64,000 nt of DNA from Pelobates cultripes. Its lineage: Eukaryota > Chordata > Amphibia > Anura > Pelobatidae. Position numbers and translations under genes: made by a program. The notes under the pieces are model-generated. The model did no database searches. It had not been told where the DNA came from and worked only from the letters and a program-made list of their open reading frames with translations. Shown here in pieces: positions 51,832-64,000 of the stretch; position 1 is the stretch's first letter, and each line of letters starts with the position of its first letter. The DNA is taken from positions 313,339,761 through 313,403,760 of the forward strand of contig OW240916.1 of the NCBI GenBank assembly GCA_933207985.1, given 5' to 3'.

Positions 51832-53294
51832 GGACTGCCAAGTACAAAGGACATATCTTTTAACAATGTTTAACAAGCATTTACATTTTATTTTTCACAT
51901 CTCAAAAATATTTAGATGTTGAGATAAGTAAACATATTAAAAGTACTTGCAAGTGACATTTCCCCTTTAAGGTGGCATGCAGTATTTTGCATTCGTTACA
52001 GTAACTTTTTAATGTGTGTGTTGAAAACTTTTTCCTTTTTTTTTTAGTTTCAGGAGTAGAGGAACAATTTGTTTAGACACGTTGGGTTTTCATTCAAATA
52101 AGTAGTTTGTGAGCATTATGTGTATTATAAATTCAATGAAAAGCAATCTTTTTATTACCATGGCAATGTTCATTTACATTCTGCTCCAGTCAGTTTTGTC
52201 TCCCGGTGTTTCCGTACACAACATTTTCAGAACACAATAATGAGAAACTCATAAATGTGTAATATCCATCTTATATTATTTGTAGCTGATAGTGACTGTC
52301 ATTACAGATTCTTTTATTTCTGCTGACAGCCGTTATAAATTACTGTTTAATGAGGACGCTAAAATAACAGCACAGAGACCCATAGCATGAGTAATCGCAG
52401 ATGGAAGGCAGAATTTGTGCCACAAAGTGCTGTTAATTCAAAGAGAGTAAAATTATATTTTTAAGAAGTAAAACTCAAGAAACCCCCAATGTAACTCCTC
52501 TGTTGTCAAACAAAGTGGTGAGCAATTAGGCCTGATACATTAAAACATCAGTTTGGGATTTTTTTATAACCAACATTTGTGTGAGTTTCTTAAGATATGT
52601 AGATTATAAAACGCGTTTAGTTTCAAATGATGATGTTAAATAATGTGTATGGAAGTACCTTGTATTAATAGCAGTCTCTTAAAAAGGATTTTAAGATTGA
52701 TTTTCAGTACAGTTGATTTAGGACTATTGTTGATTAATCATCTTAATTTTAATGGGGTTTTTTTATATATAGAATCGGTTCACAAAGAGAGACTATGTAG
52801 CTGTATGATTAATTTATTCGGTTATATTTTTCTTGCCAACCTTGTTCATACGTTATCCTAAAAAAAGGCATCTAAACAAGCACTTTGACCATGTTTTTAA
52901 AGTAGATAAAAGGTTACAGTTGGCTTCAAAGCTTAGGAGATCTGTCCCTTGGGTGACAATAGATATGTCTCCGCAGTGAGCAGGTCGAGTAAATCTGTAC
53001 AACTCAAATTCTTAGAGCACAGTTGGTGCCTTGCAAAGGGCTTAAAGTGTTATCAGTTGAGGCAAAATAAATGCATTCACAAGGTCCCATAACCACTTTG
53101 TTTTGCGTCACCGTCAAAGATAATCGCCAAAACAATGACAATAGGGAAATATATTGATAATACAAATATACCAATATGTTTTCATGGACTTGCAAGATTG
53201 CTGTGATAATTCAGGCTTCCATAACACTTTTTATCTGTTAGTTATCTAAGTGGACTTACTTAAACTGCACAACTTGTTGAACAGTTGATTGAAT
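51832..53294. other. intron with a candidate conserved segment
   Basis: No gene or known repeat. 52130-52460 is complex and repeat-free. It includes ATTACCATGGCAAT at 52154-52167, close to the RFX X-box consensus (GTTRCCATGGYAAC). Conservation is not tested. Confidence 0.3.
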
Positions 53295-53688
53295 TTAAAG
53301 TATCACTATAGAGTCAGGAACACAAACATGTATTCCTGACGCTATAGTAAAAACCCACCTTTTAGGGGCTTCTTCCCTTTGCCCCCTCAGAATGGGTTAA
53401 AACTCACCTTATTTCCAGCTCTCCACGGGTCTGCTGGCGCTGGCCCCGCCCCCTTGGTGAGATCAAAATTGATCTGTTTTCCTGGCACTGCAGGTCCCCT
53501 CTCTCTCCCACCTCCCAATCCACGGTTGCTGAAGGGGTGAATGCTTTCCTATGGGGAATTGAGCAATGCTGGAGGTCCTCACACAGCGTGAGGACGTCCA
53601 GCCACGCTCTAGCACAGGTTTTCTGTGCGATGGAGCAGGAAGTGCCCTCTAGTGGCTGTCTAGTAGGGTGCCTGGTGTGTCCCTTTAA
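53295..53688. mobile_element. T2-like MITE
   Basis: Starts TTAAAGTATCACTATAGAGT with the hairpin CAGGAACACAAACATG / CATGTATTCCTG, and ends GTGTGTCCCTTTAA. 394 bp. The terminal hairpin is that of the copies at 1222 and 15481, while the interior differs (CTCCACGGGTCTGCTGGCGC). Confidence 0.75.
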
Positions 53689-53773
53689 CTTCGAGCAGTA
53701 AGAATGCAGGGGCATAATCTATACACCAAAACTACTGCATTAAGCTAAGCTTTTATTTGTGTCAAACATAGGT

Positions 53774-54039
53774 CATGCTTTTAAGCACCAAGAGACCAGA
53801 AATGCAAATCAAAATTTTATTAGGCCTACCATATTTTAATGCTTCTGTCCCACAAGGAACCTAATCTAGTTCTCCATGATCCATCTTTCGATATTTTAGG
53901 AAAATGCTAGTTACCTCTAGTTTTGGCTGCAGTAGTCCCCTTTTTATATGTATATTGTTTTATTTTCTCCCTTCTTTGTATAATGTTATTCACACAAACT
54001 ATTCAATAAACATGGAATGTAAAAAACAAAAACAAAAAA
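53774..54039 (+). mobile_element. possible poly(A) retroposon
   Basis: The block ends with AATAAA (54004-54009) and an A-rich tail (AAAAAACAAAAACAAAAAAA). AAACATAGGT (53764-53773) and AAACATAAGT (54040-54049) could be a 10-bp target duplication with one mismatch. The last 100 bases are AT-rich in the manner of L1-like 3' ends. It resembles the better-supported insert at 30380 in plan. Confidence 0.4.
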
Positions 54040-54049
54040 AAACATAAGT

Positions 54050-54701
54050 GCTTAGTAGATTGAAAGATAATTAAAAGGTATAGAGCGTTTTAAAATTCTG
54101 TTTAATAGTTAATACGCAATATTTGTGCTCCATAAAGTTTACATATTTTTGTTTGTCGTTAAATGACTTGAAATATGTACCTTTATTTTTTTCCTCTCTT
54201 AAAACATCATAAGTTCAAATGGATGAACATTATATGGAAAGTCACAGTTTTAGATAGTTTGCACTAACGGTGAGCTATCGTTCATGCATTAAAATAGCCA
54301 TTTCCTAATTTAACGCCAAACACGGATTAGTCGTAATTTGTTAATATTGTATTAAAGCTTTATGAATTGCAAACACTAGCATATTAAAAGTTATTGTACC
54401 TTAGCCAAGCTTCTTTTGTGCTGAAAGAAAATGTGCTGAAACAGGATAGAAACTGAATTTCAGGCTTTTTCACGATAACACGGATTGTAATAAAATAACT
54501 TTTTTTGTTCAGTTTTGTTCCTTATTCATTTTACAGTTTTATTGAAACCCTTTTAGGGACATAACGTACATTCTCACTTACGATCTACTTGTTTATGTAA
54601 AGGGACATCTCATCCCTCGTCTGTTGATTTTTAAAGGGTTAACATCGTAATTCTCATAAAAAATAAAAAGTTATTGGTTTTGTGAATATAATGGTACTTT
54701 T
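54050..54701. other. intron sequence, nothing recognised
   Basis: Plain AT-rich intron. Confidence 0.45.
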
Positions 54702-55015
54702 TTAAATGGATCATATAGTGCCAGGAAAACAAACCCATTTTCCTGGCACTATAGGCTCCTGGAGTGGCGTGCCCCCCTCCCGCAGGGCTGAAGTGGTTAA
54801 AACCTCTTCAGCCACTTACCTGAATGCAGCGCCGATGTCCCTCTGCTCTGGGTCAGGCTCCGCCCACTCTCCTCCCCGGCGGACGCCAGCCGGCGGGGGA
54901 GACCTAACGCACATCTGCGGCAATGGCCGCTTGCACATTAGTCCTCCCCATAGGAACGCATTATTCAATGCTTTCCAATGGGGAAAATCTGACGCTGGAG
55001 GTCCGTGAGACCGTC
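54702..55015 (-). mobile_element. T2-like MITE, one end decayed
   Basis: The left end TTAAATGGATCATATAGTGC plus the hairpin GTGCCAGGAAAACAAA / TTTTCCTGGCAC equals the inverted right end of the copy at 40446. The interior is GC-rich (CTCCGCCCACTCTCCTCCCC). The opposite terminus is missing, so the right border is approximate. Confidence 0.65.
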
Positions 55016-55339
55016 CAGTGAAATAAATGTGAATCACATTAATTGCTGCTCTCTGCCTTTCTAGAACGCCATTGTAGCGTCAGAATGAAAAGATTTTAGT
55101 CTAAATATTTAAAGTATATTAAATAAATGCACAAATGTTGAATTGTTGCGTTTATCCCATCTAATTGCTCTTTTGCAAGCCCTATTGGCATACTTATATT
55201 TGTTGTAGGATGCAAGCGACCCCTCTGAATTAAATGTTTTGAATGCCCTTTTCTTTTCTGACTGACCCTTGTACTAAGCTACATTGGGTTTAATTTACTT
55301 TTATAATACTTTGTAGACCTTCCATTTATACGCAGGGCT

Positions 55340-56067
55340 TTTGCCAGTGAATATTTTTTTTGTTACTCTCATGTGTTGCTAGGTGAAGTGGGCCCATAGA
55401 TGTGTGATGGTATTGCAGATGGGGTATGCCCAGTCTTTTTTAGAAGCCACTTAGTCACAAACACTGGCCAAAATTGGCGTTCAAATTAGTTTTTTGCATT
55501 TTTCACACACAAACAAATATTAACACTAACTTTGGCCATTGTTTGTGACCAAGTGGCTACTAAAAAAGACTGGACATACCCCATTTGCAATACCTCGGGT
55601 TGTATATTTTTGCAAATGGTATGCCATCATGGGGTAATTCTCATTCCTGGGCTACCATATGGTCTCAAAGGCAACCAATCTGGCAAATTTTAATGTGAAA
55701 AAAACTGAAACATGTAACATGCTACATTTGACCCTGTAACTTCCCAAAACACCATAAAACTTAGTACATAGGGGGTACTGTTTTAAACGTGAGACATCGC
55801 TGAATACAAATATGTGTATTTTATTGCAGTAAAAGTAAACACTATTATGACATTCACAGTTAATTCATGTAGAAATAACAAAATAACTACATTTCTTATT
55901 TTCGCCCATTTTTTATATATTTCATAGCTAAATATTTGATGTGAATGAAAGCCATGTTTCCCCTAATTAAAATGATATATAATAAGTGTGGGTGCACCTC
56001 CAATTCCAGGTTTTGTTTATGTTTTGTTTTGATCACAACGTGTACATGTGGCTAAGTCGTTAAGGGG
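55340..56067 (+). mobile_element. piggyBac-related end fragment
   Basis: From about 55715 to 56067 it parallels 9085-9501 of the larger piggyBac (CCCTGTAACTTCCCAAAACA, TAGGGGGTACTGTTTTA). It ends GGCTAAGTCGTTAAGGGG directly before TTAA at 56068-56071, the same right end. The portion 55560-55690 matches 8945-9070 in inverted orientation. 55410-55470 and 55530-55600 form a diverged inverted repeat (GGTATGCCCAGTCTTTTTTA / AAAAAAGACTGGACATACCC). No transposase is present. The left border is approximate. Confidence 0.72.
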
Positions 56068-56071
56068 TTAA

Positions 56072-56959
56072 AGGAAGGAGAAAAGAAAAAAAATAGCTTC
56101 AGCATCAAAACAATTCAAGCCAAAGCACTAAAAACTCTTTTTATTGTAGTCATAATGGCTGATTTATTGTTCAAAATAAGAATTCTACCTTGAAGAATGC
56201 TCCACGCTCCCTATTTATTGCAGTCGCTCAAGAAATAATGTAAATATATGCACCAATCTTGCCGTGATATTTAAATGTATTGCCTCTTATAGTTTTATAT
56301 AGTAAACCCAATATGCAGAGGCAGTTCATAAAACAAGCTCTGCATTCATGAGGAATCCCAGCCGCTGCTTTTATGCATAGACTACTAGAATGAAAACTAG
56401 ATAATTACATTTGGTTGTGTGCTTCTGCTTATTGTCAATTTAAAGGATGGAGTCTCTTCATAATCATTTGTAGTGTTGAAACATTTTTTTGTATACCAAA
56501 GCATTACTTCAAAAACACTGAGCATCGACAAGATCAACTAAATAGGAAAGATTAAACTCTCTCTACCCCTTAGAAATGCTGCTAGATGGAGTTGATTTAG
56601 GGTGATATATCGGAACAAATGACAAGCACATCATTTTATATAAATTTTCCCCCCTTTAATATATTCCCATCGTTTATAAATAAGGTATGAACACAAATGC
56701 AGCTTCCTACACATGTGTATACAATATACTTCATTCACACTGCATTTCATGGAGGGTAATGACTTCATAAGGAAGTATATATCGACTGTAAATCTTTGCA
56801 TCCTAAAATGTTGTTGTATATAGTTTCCCACTAACTAGAATTGTGGCTTTTGCTATTATGCATCTTCAGTTCTTTCCATACTTTCAAACTGCATGGGCTT
56901 GACAGCTATTTGAAAGAAAAGCATTAAAAAGTATTCCAGACCATGGGAATTATGTAGAG
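56072..56959. other. intron sequence, nothing recognised
   Basis: AT-rich intron, no gene or element recognised. Confidence 0.45.
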
Positions 56960-57069
56960 CAGGGGTACCCAAAAGGTAGATCCCCAGATGTTTTAAAACT
57001 AATGCTCCGTCATTCTAAAGGCACGCAAAGCATCATGGGAGTTGTAGTTCTACCTCTTGGGTACCCCTG
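56960..57069. mobile_element. short hAT-like MITE
   Basis: 110 bp with terminal repeats CAGGGGTACCCAAAAGGTAG and, inverted, CAGGGGTACCCAAGAGGTAG. The interior has GCATCATGGGAGTTGTAGTT, a phrase common in hAT MITEs. The 8-bp flanks (ATGTAGAG / ATAGATAC) are only a weak duplication. Confidence 0.75.
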
Positions 57070-58149
57070 ATAGATACCATATCCCCCTCTCCCTGCTTAG
57101 TCATACTGCTTTGATTTTTGTATTACATTTGAAAACATTTTGGACCTATTAAAGGTTGTCCCCCTGTTTGCAAAATTGCCCTTTTAAATTAAGATCTTTT
57201 GGGTCACTTGAGTGTGTACCAGTGTTAATTTTGGCACCAAATTTCAATTTAGTTTAGTCATTGTCTTTTGACTAAAAAGCCATTTTACTTTTAGTTGTAT
57301 TTTAGTTGAATAAATCTCCAGTAGATTTGTCTCTTTTGCCCCTTCCCCAGCCCCTCTGTGCAGTGTTAATTTTGGCAGGAAATTTTAATTTTGTTTTAGT
57401 CAGTTTTTTTACTAAAATGCCATTTTAGTCATCTGAATTATTTTTTTTAAACAGTAGAAAAAAGTCTGGGAACCCCCTGAACAGAAGGTTCCTAAATTGG
57501 GACTCTGAGTAAACAGAGAGAGACCCCTAACTTCTTGTAAAAACAAAAAACAGAAGAAAGGTGGAGGTCTGTACAGTAACAGGAGACATGAAACGCATAG
57601 AGGGATGGTTAGGTAGGAGCGATGAAAAGGTAAAGGGATAACTGTCAGCTGAAAACGAACTCACAGCAGCGGTGTACCCCACATTAAAACCTAAGGAATG
57701 ATGCTCCTATACCTAACTCATAAATTCCCATAATCTAGAGGTAGGTACCCTAGGAAATACTGTATGTAATCCCCCAAATGAAGTAAAGGCCAACATCAGC
57801 GTAGAAAACCAAGAAAAAGCTCAACCCTAAAAATACCTCGGTACCATGGGAGATGCCTCTGGTACCTACCTAATAACCGCTGTCCCTGCCTGCCAAAAAG
57901 AAAACTTCTAAAACTAAAGACACTAAACAAACAAAAAAAAAGCATAATGTGCTACCAAAGTAGAAAATTAAATAAGAAAAAGCTGTCACTTCCTCCCAGC
58001 ATCATGCAGAGAGATGGTGCCGGGAGGGAGAGGAGGCAGCTGCAGCGTGAGGGGACCCCTCACTTCCACAGCAGCAGGACTCCATGCCACCCTCCTGGCA
58101 CATAAGGTAAGCCAACAGGAGGGTGGCTGGAGATATTAAAAAAAATAAA
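57070..58149. other. intron with a tandemly repeated fragment
   Basis: AGTGTTAATTTTGGCACCAA at about 57221 and AGTGTTAATTTTGGCAGGAA at about 57363 begin two copies of one diverged repeat (each with the TTTAGTC / ACTAAAA phrase). The stretch 57480-58140 is not recognised. No gene is seen. Confidence 0.5.
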
Positions 58150-58490
58150 AGAAATGTGAGTGTGTGTATGAGTATGAATGTGTGTATTAGTATGTGTTTG
58201 AGTGTGTGTATGTGTGTTTGTATGTGTATGAGTTTGCGTATATGTATAAATGTCTGTGTGTATGTGTAAGAGTATATTTGTTTGTGTGTCAGTGTGTGTG
58301 GTTTTATGTCAGTGTGTGTATTATCTGTGTCATGGTGTGGGCATGAATCAATGTTTGTGTGTATATGTTGGTATGTATCTGTGTGTGTATGTGTCTGTGT
58401 CTGTATGAATGTGTGTATTTATATGCATCTGTGTGTTAATGTGCATGCATATCTGTGTAAGTATGTATGTATGTGCATATATCTAAGCAG
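58150..58490. repeat. (TGTG/TATG)n simple repeat
   Basis: About 340 bp of imperfect GTGTGTATG-type repeats. The 107-residue cysteine/valine-rich frame at 58282-58605 is a by-product. Confidence 0.9.
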
Positions 58491-60060
<1,570 letters not shown>

Positions 60061-60620
60061 AGACAGAATGTAGCGGGTAGAATGAAAAATCTTTATTGCA
60101 CAAACCTCTGTTTATACAGACAGAATGGGGATTCCCCCTCCAGGTCTTCCACACAGTGCGGTGGCCAATACAGTAATCCCCTCCCCAGCACAGCTCTGGT
60201 TTAGGACTTATTGCCGTATTAGCTGGGACTCACTTAAACCTTGAGGCATTAAATCCCTGTAAAAAGTTCCAGGCTTCTGGCTGCTCTGTCCGAGTTTCAC
60301 AAAAATGGTTTCAGGCCTCTGGGAAGGGGAGTGCTCTTAAGTCCTGTGTATTATCTGATGCCTCATTACCTCTCTAACACCCTATCCAAATAACACCGTG
60401 ATGAGTGGTCGGGAGACAGAATAATACACGATCAAAGATTCTCCGGACCGCGGCACAGTTCTCATCCGAAGAACCGTAATACAGCAATTGAGGGTATGTC
60501 CCGGTCAGGCGCTCAGTGTGCAAGACTGGTCCAAGCAGTACCAAGGGGTAAGCGATAGCAGCCCCTTTTTCCGTGGTGGGAACGGGATTCAGTGACAACT
60601 GTGTTGTGATTTTGTACATA
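60061..60620 (-). mobile_element. possible LTR-type repeat, reverse orientation
   Basis: GC-richer tract beginning TGTAGCGGGTAGAATG, which on the minus strand reads AATAAAGATTTTTCATTCTA followed by CCCGCTACA: a polyadenylation signal shortly before a CA end, as in an LTR. GACAGAAT occurs just before it (60063-60070), again at 60117-60124 and again at about 60415. No coding domains are seen and the far border is uncertain. Confidence 0.35.
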
Positions 60621-62934
60621 TTTCTTAATTGGCTTTAGATTAACCAGCTGGGAATATTTTAATGTCCTGATTACTGTATAAATATTACTCGTAAACCTAT
60701 TTCTTTCCTTACTACTTTGACTCTCTTCACAGTATTATTATGCTAGTTTTGAACACACAGTTTGCAATTTTGTATTTTGTGCAGCAGGTCTAGCTAGAAA
60801 AGTTATTACTATTATTTTTGTTTTGTTTTACTGAGAGCAGTAAACTTCAGATATGTTTTCAATGGTAAATAGTAAAAATACGATATTGTAAGTTTGCAGG
60901 ATGCAATGGCTACTTGTTCAAGGCCAATTGGGCCATCTTTTCTCACTGCTTAGATGTCACTACTATAATACTGCATATAGATCACTGTACAGTATGTTAT
61001 TCTGAGCGCTTTTAAAATCTCCTGAGAATTTGGCCTTTATACAGTGCATTTTATGCCATCGGCTCCCAATTATTTTGAGCAGGAGCGTCCACTTTTGTCC
61101 TAGACTTAGTGACCCCCTACATCTTTAAAAGTTATAGTCTTGCCCCAATTTTATCACAGTTTTGTTCTCTGCCATGAATTCCCTCAAACCCAATTCTCTT
61201 CCCATTATTGTCCTGATTCATTAGCCTATTTCCTTTAGACAGAAACCAGCCACATATGGTTTCAGTGACCACTACATGCTAATCGTTCTTATCCCTTTTT
61301 ATGGACTGCAGTGGTTGTGGTGCTTGAACCTGTTTTGTATTATCTTGCTTCTAAGAATTAGATTGAGGGCTTCTCATAGTGAAGCAGTGAATTAGGGGAT
61401 CATGACGATCACCACTCATGCGCCCTATCTCTGCAGTCTCTATGAGGAGCGTTTGAATAGACAAAAGTCTTCACAGTAGCCGACTTCGAATTTCCAGTTT
61501 GTTCCCTTTTTTCCGCAACTTGCATTCTTTTTTGTAAAAAGAAGTAAGAAAACATGTTGCTCTAGAAATAAATTATAGTATTCCAAACACACTTAATTTT
61601 GATGAAACTCTTTCTGTTACAAACACCACTTAATCCACCTACACTTCAGACAATCACTCTCACTCAAACAGTGCAATCAGGTGAAGTACAAGCGTAATTA
61701 GCGGTACCCATACAAATCATTATTTGTGTAATCATAGACAATATGAATACCCAGAAAGGAAAAAAAAAAAAAACACACACACAAAATCTGTTCGCCATCG
61801 TCTCCATGTTGGCTGATTTTCCAAATGCCAGTGATCAATCTGCACAGCACTCCGTTTCTCTCCATCACCCCCAGTAATTTGAACCGGCTAGATTTCTAAC
61901 AGAGCCTTTCAATGTTGTTAATATTATTTCAGAACCAATGCCCAGACCTGTAATCTATAATCAAAGCTACTTCGTTAAATAAAGTCTTTCTCTTTAACCA
62001 TTCATCCAGTTTCTTGGATTACAATGCAGCAAATGCAAACCTGTATTTTTCACACAGAACAGAGTTGCTATTGTTTTTTTGTTTTTTTAAACTGGTCACG
62101 CCAAATTACCTAGGTTTTCTCCGCTCTTCAAAAATGTACATCAGCTTTTTTTACGCTCACATGTAACATTTCTTATTTTTGTGATCAGATTATTTTTGAC
62201 CCAAAATATTGTTCATTTGTCTGTGTCCCTGTTTGAGAATTGTTATTACATTGAACTTATACCAAGGGATTGGCTTCTGTGAAAAGTGTTAAATTACAGC
62301 ATGCCAAACTTTGAAACGAGTGGGTAAGCACATAAGAAAATGAATGTTGCCTCCAACTGAACACTGAATGTGCTTAATTGTGGTCTATTATGTTAGAAAA
62401 CTAATTTAGCACAGCTGGGGAAGATGGTTAGTTTAAGTGCACACTAAATCCTCTGACGTCAAGAGCGTTAACACACTTCCTATAATTCTTTCATTCCGAG
62501 CAATGAGGGAAAGGAAGATTCTAAGTTGCTAATTGTGTTCTGTACATCTGTAAAAGCTTCAAACATAAGTCCTTTCTCCTTAAAAAAAAATACTTGAGGC
62601 TTTAAGACATAAATTTATTATTTCATTTTTGAGTATCTTGTTCTGGCCAAAGAAACAAAAATAGCAATTTAGTTGCTAGATATTCCACCATTTTGGATGA
62701 TTGGTTGTAATGCTGCGGAAGCATTCCAAATATACATGAAGATGTCAGATAATTAGCATTTTCATTGCGATTTATAAATCTTGGGTTTATTAAAATGCCC
62801 TGAACATTCAATTAACATTTAATTGGTACAAAGATACCACATTTAAATTTAGCAATGCTGATGTTCTCACATCTCCAAGCTCGATAGCGTGCGATTGAAA
62901 TCGCAAAAAACTATACATCATGCACTTCATAGAA
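60621..62934. other. intron sequence, mostly unrecognised
   Basis: AT-rich intron. 61300-61450 holds a T2-like interior fragment (GGACTGCAGTGGTTGTGGTG; GGCTTCTCATAGTGAAGCAG). An A run followed by (AC)n is at about 61760-61785. No gene is seen. Confidence 0.45.
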
Positions 62935-63330
62935 TTAAAGGGACACTATAGTCACCAGTGCAACTACATGTATTCCTGACCCTATAGTGTTAACACGACC
63001 ATCTAGCCCCCTTGGGCCCCTCATGCCTCCATAAATATAGTAAAAATCTTATTGTATTCAATCCAGAAGCTGTAAATCCGCATGCTATTAGACTCAGGAA
63101 AAACAAGCAGTCTGCTGACATATGATAGCCTGATCCAATCACAGTGCTTCCCCATAGGATTGGCTGAGACTGAGAAGGGGGCAGAGCCAGCATGATTCAA
63201 ACACAGCCCTGGCCAGTCAGCATCTCCTCATAGAGATGAATTGAATCAATGAATCTATATGAGGAAAGTTCAGTGTCTGCATGCAGTGGGAGGAGATACT
63301 GAATCACAGGATGCTCGGGCACAGCAGATC
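62935..63330. mobile_element. T2-like MITE, chimeric ends
   Basis: Begins TTAAAGGGACACTATAGTCA, which is one terminus of the family, but passes after a few bases into ACATGTATTCCTGACCCTAT, the inner arm of the other terminus, and then into the reverse-orientation interior known from 1222-1816 (CCCATAGGATTGGCTGAGAC). The distal end is missing near 63330. Confidence 0.7.
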
Positions 63331-63500
63331 TGAGTGGATGGAGGCATATTATGCCTCCATCAACTCAGAAGTCCCTCTGGTTCACTCTGAGTGACTGCAA
63401 CTGGAGGTGTTCCTAGCTTTCAATGCAGGGAGTGTTTTGGATCAAAGAAAACTTTGATAATTTGTCTATCTACACCTTCCAAATTGATTGATTAATGCGT
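63331..63500. other. intron sequence, short palindromic block
   Basis: 63338-63365 holds ATGGAGGCATATTATGCCTCCAT, a nearly perfect palindrome, probably the remains of a MITE centre. Nothing else is recognised. Confidence 0.4.
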
Positions 63501-64000
63501 GCACGCTTTCCCTAGAAGTAATTCACACCGAAGACAAAGTTTCTGATCAGTGAAAAACCCAGGAATGCTTTATTCCCCGGAGTGGGGGCTCCTTCTTAAA
63601 GCAAAAATACGTCACAGTTTAAACATACAGTATACATTCACCAATTGGTTAACAGTCTAAGGGGGGGTCTTGTCTAAACCCCCCTACAGGATGTAGTGTC
63701 ATCATTACAGACTTCTGGATACACGATGGGAGGGGGAGTGAGTAGTTTCTTTCAGTTACTTTAACAGTGATTCTCCATTTTGTTACACGTGGCATATAGC
63801 TGTTAACTGGCACAAAGGTAGTGGGGGAGGAGTTAGTAAAGGGAGCTGTTATCACAGGAATTTTGGTTACACAAGGTTTGCTTGATGGGAAGGGGGATGC
63901 TTAGCAGAATGAAGAATTTACATAGGAAACAGCAACTGAACACATTGTAGGGGGGGAAGGGAATATTTACTCTAGCAGCCAGTTTTAACATAGTGAACAC
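63501..64000 (-). mobile_element. LTR-like tract running off the window
   Basis: On the minus strand a region with AACCAATTGG (CCAAT-box-like, about 63640-63650) is followed about 60 bases on by GGAATAAAGCATTCCTGGGT (a polyadenylation signal at about 63570) and a U5-like segment. This order fits an LTR of a retrovirus-like or Gypsy element. No gag, pol or env sequence is in the window, so it may be a solo LTR or the edge of a longer element. Confidence 0.35.

Overview
The window is vertebrate nuclear DNA, most probably from a frog (anuran). It holds one protein-coding gene, a 3' part of the cytoplasmic tyrosine kinase gene FER on the + strand. Five short exons (17646-17702, 19418-19533, 22596-22690, 39747-39870, 59543-59697; 547 coding bases) have AG/GT borders, join in frame and encode the kinase domain from just before the glycine loop to just after the APE motif. 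The SH2-side exons would lie upstream of the window and the C-lobe exons downstream. No other host gene, rRNA, tRNA or prokaryotic feature was found.

The rest is intron, swollen by transposable elements: 1.7 kb, 3.1 kb, 17.1 kb and 19.7 kb between the five exons, plus at least 17.6 kb upstream and 4.3 kb downstream. The frog assignment rests on many TTAA-flanked MITEs whose ends match the TTAAAGGRR consensus of the T2/Kolobok family described in Xenopus, together with L2-type LINEs, several Tc1 families, piggyBac and Penelope-like pieces. Species cannot be named.

Layout. 1-1.2 kb plain intron. 1.2-2.4 kb two T2-like MITEs in inverted orientation. 3.0-9.5 kb a cluster: minus-strand L2 LINE with dead RT, a truncated Tc1, and a piggyBac between TTAA sites carrying a hammerhead-like Penelope fragment. 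11.6-16 kb T2-like MITEs and a Tc1 with about 200-bp inverted ends. 17.6-22.7 kb the first three FER exons, with a second L2 LINE (intact YADD box) in intron 2. 22.7-39.7 kb large intron with MITEs, a short hAT MITE, a 14-bp-duplication poly(A) retroposon (30.4-30.8 kb), a Tc1 holding a nested insertion (33.2-34.7 kb) and a transposon-like unit expanded by an 83-bp higher-order minisatellite (36.7-38.6 kb). 39.7-59.5 kb the exon ending in the HR of HRD, then an intron with T2-like MITEs, a gapped Tc1, a Penelope-like inverted repeat, the best-preserved Tc1 of the window (two stop codons only), a hAT element with a perfect 8-bp duplication, and a piggyBac end. 59.5-64 kb the exon with DLAARN, DFG and APE, then two LTR-like tracts.

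The transposases and reverse transcriptases recognised are all broken. No new multi-gene system is evident. The most notable items are the hammerhead-like motif and inverted repeat of Penelope type, the retroposon with its clean target duplication, the near-intact Tc1, and the higher-order minisatellite.
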